NCBI GenBank assembly: GCA_037957365.1
Contig: JARHVA010001472.1
Coordinates: forward strand, 1,168,501-1,232,500
DNA from: Torreya grandis
Taxonomy: Eukaryota > Streptophyta > Pinopsida > Cupressales > Taxaceae
Length of the DNA stretch: 64,000 nt
Direction of reading: 5' to 3'
Position 1 is the first letter of the stretch. The number at the start of each line of letters is the position of its first letter. Made by a program: the position numbers and the translations under genes. Positions 12,365 through 22,406 of this stretch are shown in pieces. The notes under the pieces are model-generated. The model saw nothing but the letters and a program-made list of their open reading frames with translations. It was not told the DNA's origin and did no database searches.

Positions 12365-13697
12365 TGTTTAACCCTTTTTGGAAATAAAGATTAACAAGAA
12401 GAAAGTAGCCTAAATAACCAATGATTAAGCTACTCTAAAAGTAATGATAATTAAGTGAATTTATATTCTATTGATATTTTGATGAGATATACTGAATCTA
12501 AACATATGCCAAATATGGAAAGTACAAGTTTCTATATTCTGATAATAAAAATAAGAATGAGAAATTGTATTTAGCTTATACAATTATGCATAATTTGATC
12601 TAAGTACTGTAGGTGTATAATTATACTATCTAAAGATCTAGATATTGACATCAGATTCTAAATATTTGATTTCTATCAATCTGGACACTTACATCACCTT
12701 GTGGACACTAACATCGATGTTAGTGTCTTGATTTTACGACTAGAATTTAGTAAAAAATATTGACTCTTTTATAAAAAGTATAGGTACACATGTTAGGTTT
12801 GATTGTCACATTTCATATTTTATGTTTGGATCATGTGCATAAGTTCTTGATATTAGTATTTTTATCAAAACCCTAGATCCTCAAATTAGAGCATGTCACC
12901 TTACAAAAACATGGGTTAGTGGGCTCAAGTAAAGTTGAGTTGAATTCAAATACCCTCTATAAGTGAACATTTCCTACATAGCCATATACTCTGAAGAGGG
13001 CCTCAAATTGATATATGTATCCATCTTATGTGGGCATGTGTGTGAATAATTATGTAATATGTTATATACAAGTGCATGTAGTGATCTATCTTGTAACTCA
13101 GAAAATATTGTTCATGGGTTGTTATTTTGATGCTTTAGACTTATAATTGAAAATATGAAATAATATGTTAAAATAACTTAGTTGTGAAATTCATTTTCAT
13201 TAGTGTAGTGTAAGTGTGAGAGGTGTTTGGCAGATGATTTATGAGTGGGCTTTAACTTGTATTTATACCATACCTTTTAAAATGTTTATCATGTGAGGTT
13301 AAAGGAAATAAATAGGTTGACTCTTACATGTTGAAATTTTTTTAAATTTGAGTGTTTGTAAGGTATGAACACCTATGTTGGAGCATGGGCAATAGCATAG
13401 ATGCTAGTGTCTAAGTTTTAATGTAAGTGTCCATGAAGATATAATTTTTTTGAAGTTATGTAACTGAAAATGAAGGATACATATTAGGTTTTAAGAATAT
13501 TATGGGATATAGGTGATCTAGGTAATCATAATATCAGGGCCAGACTATAAGATAAACATTTAGGCATACTAAAATGGTGAATGTGAGCTTTTCAATTTCA
13601 AGGCAGGTCACTAACTAAAAACTAGATCCATGACTAATATATACCAAGTGTTCAAGACTAGTTTAACATATAAATCTAAATTTGAGTATCTAAAGTA
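12365..13697 (-). repeat. 5' LTR of element A
   Basis: 1333 bp, the unsplit partner of 213-460 plus 6400-7514. It contains a perfect 24 bp palindrome at 12704-12727 (half-site GACACTAACATC). Confidence 0.85.
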
Positions 13698-13784
13698 GGC
13701 TAACTTTTATTATTTACAAATTTTCACTCATGTTGAGTGATCAATTCACAAATAGAATCAAATGTTGCATTATTAATTTTATCA

Positions 13785-14275
13785 CTAAGTTTCAACATTT
13801 ATAAAAAAATTGTATAGGTCTAACTAAGTCCACTCATAGTGATTGAAATGAGTATCTCATAATCTATTTTTCCCCCTATAGTGGTGTATTCCTATTTCAA
13901 ATTCTTCATTTTTAAAATACTTTTAGATACATACTCATCATATTTTAGTTTATTTTTCAATAGCTACATGGGGAGATTTTAAAAAAAAATTATGTGGTTT
14001 GTTTATCATATATATCATTCAGTGATTTTCATGCTCTCCAAGCATCAATTTTAATAGAGTCAATGTGAATGATAAATTTTTAGAACATGAAGATTTTAAC
14101 AAAGTAAGTGCATGATTATCATGTTTTTGAATCTCAATCAATTTAGCTGCTTCATTAGGAGGTGTGGGTTGGTTTTAGACTAGTTTCCATAAGCCGTTAA
14201 AAACCAAAGTGTTATCCACATTCATGTTCCACTCCTTATAGTTTTTATAACTTAGTCTCCCAATTTTAAAAATAA
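13785..14275 (-). pseudogene. gag: Element C: Ty1/copia gag relic
   Basis: The minus strand reads RLSYKNYKEWNMNVDNTLVF, then NGLWKLV, a stop, and LIEIQKHDNHALTLL. This is the N-terminal part of copia gag (pattern NY-x-W-x5-8 and LW-x2-V). Weak similarity continues to about 13785 with many stops. No LTR or pol belonging to it was found. Its downstream end lies against the 5' LTR of A, so A may have inserted into it, although I could not find the other half. Confidence 0.6.
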
Positions 14276-14492
14276 GGCTTATAATTTTAGCCATAATCAT
14301 GGGAAAAATATTATGATAAAAGAATGAGAATGCTACCTATGGATTTATGCTGACCCTGGAGTAGATTCGTAATACAATAGTTGTGATCTTGGAACCTGTT
14401 AAAATTTATATGCAAAAGTCAAAAAAAAAATTCAAGTCATAAAAAATTGCAAGTCACAAAAAAAACACTTTGTCACTTCTCTTTACAAAGCC

Positions 14493-14573
<81 letters not shown>

Positions 14574-15448
14574 CTAAGATTTTTTTTACATACTAATTAG
14601 GGTTAACAATTAAGTTTGCCCAAAAATAAGCTCTAGTGGGTTTTAAACATTAAACCCTTTCTTTGCAAGTGACTTACGAAGCATACATCATTAACTCCTA
14701 TAGAAGAATTTTGGAAACATAACTAGAGAATATGGTATTTGAACCATACTTTATAAGTTATAAGAAAAAATTGCAAAAAAAAAATGTACATGTGAAAATC
14801 TTTCACAAATACATTTACCATGAGATGAAATTATTGCACCTTATTTCTTCTTTGGGGTCCACAATGAAAATCAAACATTCAAAACTTCACTGTGTTATAT
14901 CATTCTTCATCATGCCATATGTGGACCATACCATGCCATATTTTTGTGTGTCAAATTGATTTGGATGATTTAAAATGTGCTACTCAAAATTCCAATAAAA
15001 TAAATACATGATGCTTTTGCTTCTTGTTATTTCTTTAAAACATCATACCACACATCTTCAAATCAATATAAAATTCCATACAATGGATAGGTTTGTGTTT
15101 ACTCTTCCTTAGGTTGTACACAAGTTGTACAAGTTGATGTTTGCCTCAAAATGTAGTGTAAATGATTTTTTTAGCATATAGATTAGACAAAGAGGTTGTA
15201 CAAATTAGATTTTAATGTTGCAACATGAAATAAAGGTCATACAACTGAGTTTTCATGAATAATTGACTGTATAAATTATTTTAGAAATGTTTTAGTCCTT
15301 ATAAAACAATAATCAGGGCTTCAAATGAGACTAAAAGCTGTATAAATTAGATTATGTAGGTCATGAGTGATACAAAAATGAATTTTGAATGATTTGGGTC
15401 ATACAAACTAGGGTTTTAGAGCTTCACAGGTATAAAAAATGAGATTTG
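14276..15448. other. Non-coding stretch with AT microsatellite
   Basis: AT-rich sequence between the gag relic C and element D. Apart from the dinucleotide run at 14499-14570 I see no motif. An open frame at 14732-14959 (plus) has low complexity and matches nothing I know. Confidence 0.5.
14499..14570. repeat. (AT)36 microsatellite
   Basis: An uninterrupted run of AT dinucleotides of about 72 bp, directly visible. Confidence 0.98.
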
Positions 15449-18340
15449 TGTTGGAGAGTTTTCAATGATGTCATGGAGATGTCAGAGAGGTGTCCAAGTG
15501 AGTGGATGAAGCGCCTTGATAGTCTAAGTGACAATGATAAAGTGTGCAATGTGCTTGTCTTAGTATGCTTGAAGTTGGCTTGGTTGATCTTCAATTTTGG
15601 CATGGTTAGGAATGCTTATGGATAAGTATGGTGATTTGAGGATGTGAAAGAGGTCCCATAAGAGGTATTATATGCTTTGAGTGCTTGTGTGCATAAGTGA
15701 AATTCATCTGGCAGTTCATAGCTTTCATCTAGACATTTTAATCTAGTGGTAGATAAATTTGAGTGAATAGATTGATGATGTTAGCATTCACATGTGTGGA
15801 TGAGTCAAGGGGAATTGGTCATATGGTTATGATCAAATCAATCCCAACTTATTTTGGTCCAAGTTTCAATTCATGTAATGAAACACAATCAAATATATGT
15901 GGGTGAAAAGTTGGCTTCTCAAAAATAATTCACTAAGTTTATATAGTTAGCCAAATTTGCAATGGGGTTCAAGCAAAGCTGAGAAAACATATTGATGTAA
16001 TCATATTTCACACACATGGAGGTATCAGGTGGAAATAGTCATATGAGTTTGTCTAGTTTTGTGCCTAGTTTCTATGCACCAAATTTTAGGTCATGTGATA
16101 TAGGGTGATAAAACATATGCATGTGCAAAGTTGGGCTCCCAAACATTTTGATAGTGTTTTCTAAGTTTAAATAGAGCCAAATAAGTAGTTTTTTAATGGC
16201 ATATCTCACACGTGTAGACATTTCAAGAGAAGGTGATCATATCGGTTTGTTCATTTTTTTGCTTAGTTTATTTGTGCTAACTTTTAGTTCAAGCACCAAA
16301 TCACGTCAAAAGATATGCATGTTCAAAGTTGGCCGCCTAGACAAGTTTTTAACATTATTGGCTCTATGGCAAAAAAATCTAAGTGAGCATTTTAATGTCA
16401 TTATATCTCACACTTGTGATGGTTCCAGGAGTATATTATCACATGGTTGTATTATCCTATATGAGGAGATCATATAGTCCCAATTTTAGAATATGTGCTT
16501 GAGCAAAGTAAAATATATGGAGGTGTAAAGTTGGCCTTCCAAGTAGATAAGCAAAGGTTCTCATACTTAGTCATTTTTTCACGAGTTAAAGTTCGATCAA
16601 CCCACAAAGAAATTGATAGAGCACATTTGCTCAAATATGTTAATAAGTAGAAAGATAAGGATAGGTGCATGATGTTTAACACTAAGCAAAGGTAAAGGAT
16701 AAGGATCGAATAGTTTGTGTGTATTCATACAAATTGATCTAACAATGTGAGTGGAGTCAAAGTGGTCAAAGTGATAGTCATTTAAATAACACTAAAGATG
16801 AAACAATATAATTGGTGCATGAATGATCTAAGATATGAGGACATGAGATGAAATCATATTGTCTAAAATTTAATTGTGACCATTTGAATTTAAATATTTG
16901 AATTTAACAAAGGGAAGACTAATGTCTAGTTTTTGAGCCATATCTTTCGATCCAGGATGAATTTGACCATGTAGTAAAAAGCAAAGTTACATAATAATCC
17001 AAGATACATTTATAAATATGGATTTGAATATTTCAAAGTGTGTATAGATAAATATATTGAGTTCCAAAGTTGAATTTATATTCATGCATGTTTTGTAAGT
17101 AACCGAGAAGGGTATTTGAGCTTGTCTTAATGATGAATTAGCTATTGGAGAAAGTTGTAGACTCCATAAGGATGATATGTGTGAATTATAAAGGTTTTAC
17201 CAATCATATATAGTATGAAAAAATGTTTAGAAGGTGATTATATATTTGTTCATGGTGATTGTAGGCACATAATGTTGTTTGAGTGATTTGTGCTTAAGCA
17301 GAAGGGTACTATGATGGACGTTGGAACTTAAGGAGGACGTATAGATAATTTGGAATGGTTACATGCATTTGGAAAGTTTTTTTGTGTTTCATTTTGCTCA
17401 AATAAGTGTCAAAGAGCTGAATGGGTCTCCAGAGGACCTAAAAGTGACTTAGGCCTATTTGAAAGTGGATTGTGCTTAAATGTGACCCATGTGAGATGCC
17501 TTAAGAGTGAAGGCATGTTTTTTCACTAACAAGTAAAGATTATGATATTTTTAATTCATGATTTATATTTAAATTATGGAACCAAATGAGATGGTTCCTA
17601 AGTGTGGAAGACCTGAGATAGATACTTGTTCAAGGTGGATGTGAGAGTTGTGGAGCGAAGGAGAGGTAGAGTACCCAATTGGATGAGTTGATAAGCAAAG
17701 CAGATTGATGACTATGTGTATGACCTATATGGAATATTTATGATGTTAGAAAAGTTTTCTTATAGTTTTAAGATATGCAAAGATGTCTGAGTGTGCATAT
17801 GAGGATAGTTTGATTGAAGAAGAAAAGAGTTGATTGCATGCCTATGTGAGAGGCATGTTTGAGATAGATAAATATTTTGTGCAAGGGTTAGAAAATAAAG
17901 ATCCATATAAAGTGTTGAACACATCATTTCTAAGGTGGAAGTGTTAAAATTAGGGTCTAAATGACTTGGTATTCCTTAGGGGTAGTTGCTCCTTGTGAAA
18001 TAGGTGTTTCACTAAAATACCTTTGGTCAGGAGGATATGATCAAGGTTTGTTCATCTAAATGAGTTAATTAGTCTCTTGGTTGTAATTTATTATAGGATA
18101 GTAGTCCATGTGTTTTAGGCTTGAGAGTGATTTTTATTCCCTATGAGGGTTTCCCATAGTAACTATGTATTATGTTTTTGATCTTGTGTATACATTGAAT
18201 GAATGAGTTCTCTTGTTAATGTTGTTTGATCAAGTTGATATATGTTGATTGTTTAATAGTTTGAAAGGATTGTAATTATAATTGAAATATTTGGGCTCAT
18301 TGATTCACCCCCCTCCCCTCTTAGTGATTAAGCTCTAACA
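15449..18340 (+). repeat. 5' LTR of element D
   Basis: 2892 bp, unusually long for a copia-type element. It aligns throughout with 22407-25308. It contains about four diverged copies of a roughly 205 bp unit (see 15787-16560). Open frames in it (for example 16196-16477) have counterparts in the other LTR but no recognisable domain. Confidence 0.92.
15787..16560 (+). repeat. Diverged tandem array of about 205 bp inside the 5' LTR of D
   Basis: Four units start near 15789, 16009, 16207 and 16409 with CACAyrTG-like strings. Each continues with a GTCATATGG-like tract, AATTTTAGG-TCATG, ATATGCATGTGCAAAGTTGG and AAGCAAAGC. Spacings are about 220, 198 and 202 bp. The same array is in the other LTR (22745-23520). 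Confidence 0.7.
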
Positions 18341-18341
18341 A

Positions 18342-18360
18342 TGGGTATCAAATTAGGTCC
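18342..18360 (+). other. Primer-binding site of element D (initiator-Met-like)
   Basis: One base after the LTR the sequence reads TGGGTATCAAATTAGGTCC, close to the plant initiator-Met PBS context TGGTATCAGAGC. The degeneracy fits the age of the element. Confidence 0.75.
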
Positions 18361-18403
18361 TTTGGTAAAGGCTTGACAGCTTGAAGGTGATCCAAGGTAC
18401 AAT

Positions 18404-19600
18404 ATGGGTAGTCATCAAGGAAGTTTCTCTACTAAGAAAGCACTGATGTTCAATGGATCTAATTATGCTTTTTGGAGTGCTCAAATGAGGACATACATTA
18501 TGTCAAAGGGTTTTATGTTTGATGGATATGTTACTCCTTTATGTAGTATTGCAAACAAGAAGTTGTTTGAGAATAATTCCAAGGCAATGAATGTTATCAC
18601 TTGTGGTCTTTCAGAGACTGAATACACCAAGGTAATCCATTATAAAATTGTTAAAGACATATGGGACAAAATTTAAATTATTTATGTAAGGAAATTTAAA
18701 TATCAAGCTTGCTAAGTTGTTAACTCATCAAAGGCAATTTTAAAGTCCCAAGATGAAGGAAGAAGATTATGTGGCATCCTTTCTATAAAGAGTTGATGAG
18801 ATTTTAAACACCATCAGAGGTCTTTGAGATAACCTTAAAGAGGCTACTATTGTTCAAAAGGTATTAAGGTCTCTATCCCCCAAGTTTGATCCAAAAGTTT
18901 CTATTATATAATAAAGTCATGATCTTACTCAGTTGAATATGGATGAATTGCATGGCACACTTATTGCCTATGAGATGAGAAAGAATGATGATATACCACC
19001 AAAAAAGGAAGCAGCTTTCAAGATAGAGATGAAGCCAAAGAAGAAGTTCCAAGGTAAAAAACCCAAAGAGAATGAAATTTCTGATATAGATGAGGATGAA
19101 CTAATTTCTTTGATTTCAAGGAAATTGAGAATAGGTTAAAGAAAGTATAAAGGTAAGCTATCCCTCAAATGCTTCAATTGTGGTGAGATAGGACATTTTT
19201 ATAATAAGTTCCAACACAAGTATAATAAAGATGATGATGAAGAGCATGATTAAGGTCATGATGATGGCAAGAGATCATTATGGTATGATAAAATCAAAAA
19301 GGGATTTAGAAGGTTTGACAATAAGAAGAAGTACTTCAAGGACAAGAAGAGTTTATACACCAAAGAAGATTGTAGCTCATCAGATGAGAGTGAAGTCAGT
19401 GACTTCGAATATGATCATGAAGATGATGGTCCTATTGAAGATGAAGATCTTTTTATGGCTGAGGAAGGTAGTTTTTCACATAAAAAGGATTCTACTTATA
19501 GTGATTCAGATGATGATGAAGATGATGTGGACTATGATACTGCATTGATAAATTCTCTCAAAGAACTGTAAAAAATTAGAATAATATTAACAAGAATATG
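18404..19600 (+). pseudogene. gag: Copia-type gag of element D
   Basis: The start at 18404 gives MGSHQGSFSTKKALMFNGSN followed by YAFWSAQMRTYI, the classic copia gag opening. The first frame stops at 18676 near VKDIWDKI. Later segments continue with ALGS-free linker, MNMDELHGTLIAYEMR at 18933 and a basic stretch. A zinc knuckle with CFNCGEIGHF at about 19167 has its last cysteine replaced by F. A strongly acidic D/E-rich region (about 19225-19560) follows. Several stops and at least one frameshift occur. Gag would assemble particles and package this RNA; a helper copia element would have to supply the enzymes. Confidence 0.82.
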
Positions 19601-20410
19601 AAGTCTCAACTCAAAGACTATGAGGATAAATTTAGCATATTTGAGGCAACAATGAATGAAGATGCCAAGGAGCATGAAGATATGGTCAATTAGCTTAGTT
19701 GTCAATTAGAAATCCTATTTAAAATCCTAGAAGATAAAGAAGATCAATGATTAAGGTATGCTTCTGAGATTATGTCTTTAAAAGATGAGTTAGAGAAGTC
19801 TGTAAGAAAGATGAAATCATTTGTCAAGTTTGATAAAAGTTCTAATGACCTCAATGATCTCCTAAAGAGTTAAAATTTAGCTAGTAACATATCTATATTG
19901 GGTTTTAATGAAGATCCCAAAGTTACTTCTCAAGTTGACATGAATATCAATGAGAGAAAGGTGGATCAACCTTTGAAGACAAATCAGATTAGACAACTAA
20001 ATGCCATGAGGTATGCAAATTTTAATGGTTACTTATATACTGTAATCAATTTAGGCAAAGAGCTAGAGAATGTAGAAAACCTATTAAGAATGAGTTTGCA
20101 TGGGACTATGATGGGGTTCATTAGTCAGAAGGCGTAAGCAAGGTTAAGTGCTTCAACTATCTTAATGAAGGACATTTTACTAATCATTATCCAAATAAGG
20201 AAAGGCAAGGTAAGTATTATTAAAAAAGAGTAGATTATTTTAGTTGTCATTACATTAGACACATTGATATTTTTTGTCTAAATAAAGTAAGACAAGTTGA
20301 GTTTCCATCAAAGAGTATGGTTTGCTACAACTATGAATAGAGAGGTCACATTGCTAGATTCTGCAAGCAAAGGCCTACAAGACAAAATAGGCTTTTTCAG
20401 GCTCCTAGAG
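19600..20410 (+). pseudogene. Gag extension of D with further zinc-knuckle-like modules
   Basis: After the acidic region the plus strand shows a charged stretch, K/E/D-rich and probably coiled coil (19600-19880), and the open segment 19898-20137. Three cysteine/histidine modules follow between about 20130 and 20380: CFNYLNEGHFTNHYPN, a block with CHYIRHIDIFC, and CYNYE with HIARFCKQRP. All resemble CCHC knuckles with one or two ligands lost. Together with the first knuckle this gives about four, more than the one or two usual in copia gag. Frames are interrupted. Confidence 0.6.
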
Positions 20411-20427
20411 TTCAATATAGAAGGTAA

Positions 20428-20835
20428 GTGAACTCATGGAGAATAAATGTGGTAATTAGGAATTATGATAAGTTTTTAGGTCCAAGTAATCTATTTGATA
20501 TGGTGGAGAATGCTCTAGATGTTGAAGAGTGCCAAGGGATCTCATTGTCTGCTCATATTGAGAATGAAGAGACTAAGCTCAAGGAGAAGACCAAGATACT
20601 GGTTAAAGCTAGTTCTGAGGTATGTATGGATCCAAGTGAACATCATGTTATTATTGAGAAAGCTTCATATAAAGAACATCAATTGACAATACCTAATGAT
20701 GAGGTTCCAAGCTGTAAGGTTGTTTCTTTAAAAGAAAAGGTATGTCAAGATTCCATAGTTACTCCTTATGTTATCAATCATATCTTAGAAGAGAAGAATA
20801 ATGATATAAAAAAGGATTCAGTTGTCATACTTTAG
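20428..20835 (+). CDS. Unknown ORF of element D
   Basis: 135 codons, beginning MNSWRINVVIRNYDKFLG. It is rich in E, K and V, with no cysteine pattern, no membrane segment and no motif I recognise. It follows the zinc-knuckle modules in the place where a copia element would have protease. Similar-looking sequence continues after the stop (KRIPVVTKEMWATLGFTLF near 20880). It could be the C-terminal end of the extended gag rather than a separate gene. No protease active-site DSG or DTG is present. Confidence 0.4.
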   Translation: MNSWRINVVIRNYDKFLGPSNLFDMVENALDVEECQGISLSAHIENEETKLKEKTKILVKASSEVCMDPSEHHVIIEKASYKEHQLTIPNDEVPSCKVVSLKEKVCQDSIVTPYVINHILEEKNNDIKKDSVVIL

Positions 20836-20899
20836 ACTAAAGAGAAGAATAATAAGAGTAATAAGTCTTATAGCTATAAGAGGATTCCAGTGGTTACTA

Positions 20900-22391
20900 A
20901 GGAGATGTGGGCCACTCTTGGCTTCACTTTGTTTTAGAACAATATGGTACAAAGGATGTCTCTGTCTATGCTTATTAAGAGACTCCCTTTAGAGGAGAAT
21001 CAAGTGTTACTATGATGTTCTTGAGATGGTCCTAGAAGACTAGAGTTGAGTGTTTTCAGTTGGAGCAGGTATGTCTAAGTGGAAAATATGTTGAGGTGAT
21101 GTTATGATGTTGATAACTATATATGGTCAGTGTACATGGTTAGATTGAAAGTTTTCAAGTGGAAAAAGAGGATTTGTGATTTTTCAAGTTGATATTTTTG
21201 CATATAAAGGTCTATTGACCTTATTCTAGCATGCTCCAAGTGGTTTTGTGATCTAAAGGTATGTTAGAGACAATTTGGAGATTTTTGTTAGCTCTCAGAT
21301 TTCCTAGTTTATACTTAAGAGTATGCAGGTCCTAAATTAGGTTATAGTAATCCTATGTTACCAAAGGTATGGAGGCTCAAATATTTGTCTAGAAGTGTTT
21401 AATGGTTTTCTCTATATGTACAAAAAAAATTATAGGTGGATGTTGATTGGAAGGTATTGTGTTGACCTTATTTGTTTTGAGATTTTAGGGTTTTGGGCTT
21501 TGCTAGAAAAGTGGTATGCCTTATGATTTGAAGTCTAAGGCTTATTAATATTTTGAATGGTCCAAATTGGTTTTCAAATCAATCTTCATTGAGATTTGAA
21601 GGTTTCTGGTTCTCAAGTTATTTATGTTTTTGTCAAGATAGAGGCCTAATTGGCTAGTAGGTTTTTGAAGGAAGTATATTGCAAAAGATGAGCTAGGTGA
21701 TGAAAATTGGTATGCTTTAAGGGTAATATTAAGGTGATTTAGATATCAAGTTTTAGGTTGTGAATATTTGTCTACTAAAATTTGTGGGCTCTGCAAGCTC
21801 CAGGTAGGGCTACAAGAAGTCTAGACAGACCTAGTGGGAAGATTTGATGTTTTTCTTAGTTTCTATAAAAGATCAAGACATGAGTATTTTAAGGTGATTT
21901 CTTAGGTTAGTTAAGAGTATATTTATTGTTTGGTGAGTGGAATTAAATTTTTTTTATGTTTATTTTGGTTGCTTGATAAAGAAGGCTTGTAAGCCTATGT
22001 AGTGGTTCTTCATGATGTGTGAAGATTTGAAGATGATCAAGAGGTGAAATGGCTCAAAGATCTTAGGGGGAGTCCCTCTTAGATGTTTTATTGGTTATTT
22101 CCATCATATTTTAGTATTATTTTGTGTTCTTTCTTCTTTTTTTATAGTGCTTGGTTGAAGAGAGTGTTGGCATGGAGCAAGAGGAAGTTGTTAAGGCAAG
22201 AAGAGGTTGGCTCAAAGTAAGGGGGAGTTTGTACTATCTTTCTAAGATGGTCTTATCCTACTGGTATTATTTTTAGGTCCTTAGGATTAGTTGGTGCCCA
22301 CTTTTTCATTGTTTCAAAGGGGGATAAAGTTCTTATTAAGAAGAGCTTGAAGAGAGAGAAGGTGAGCTGAATGATGTTTATTGACATAAAT
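20900..22391 (+). other. Non-coding 3' interior of element D
   Basis: About 1.5 kb of T/G-rich sequence with no pol motif in any frame by inspection. It leads into the PPT of D. Confidence 0.55.
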
Positions 22392-22406
22392 GAAAAAGGG
22401 GGAGAT
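22392..22406 (+). other. Polypurine tract of element D
   Basis: GAAAAAGGGGGAGAT directly precedes the TG of the 3' LTR, the standard plus-strand priming site. Confidence 0.88.

Larger units (their letters stand above)
213..13697 (-). mobile_element. Element A: non-autonomous Ty3/gypsy-type LTR element with gag and protease only
   Basis: Two long diverged direct repeats bound this element. The right copy is 12365-13697. The left copy is 213-460 plus 6400-7514, split by copia element B. gag and protease read on the minus strand, so the right copy is the 5' LTR and the left copy the 3' LTR. The interior (7515-12364) is about 4.85 kb and holds gag with a zinc knuckle and a protease. No RT, RNase H or integrase motif was found in 7515-9950. 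A polypurine tract (reverse complement of the C run at 7515-7520) borders the 3' LTR. Target-site duplications are not clear at the edges. The gag and protease resemble those of element H. Confidence 0.8.

Noticed and set aside
16196..16477. Open frame in the LTR of D with a similar frame at 23146-23376 in the other LTR
   Set aside because: Similarity follows from LTR homology, the frame spans the tandem array, and no domain is recognisable.
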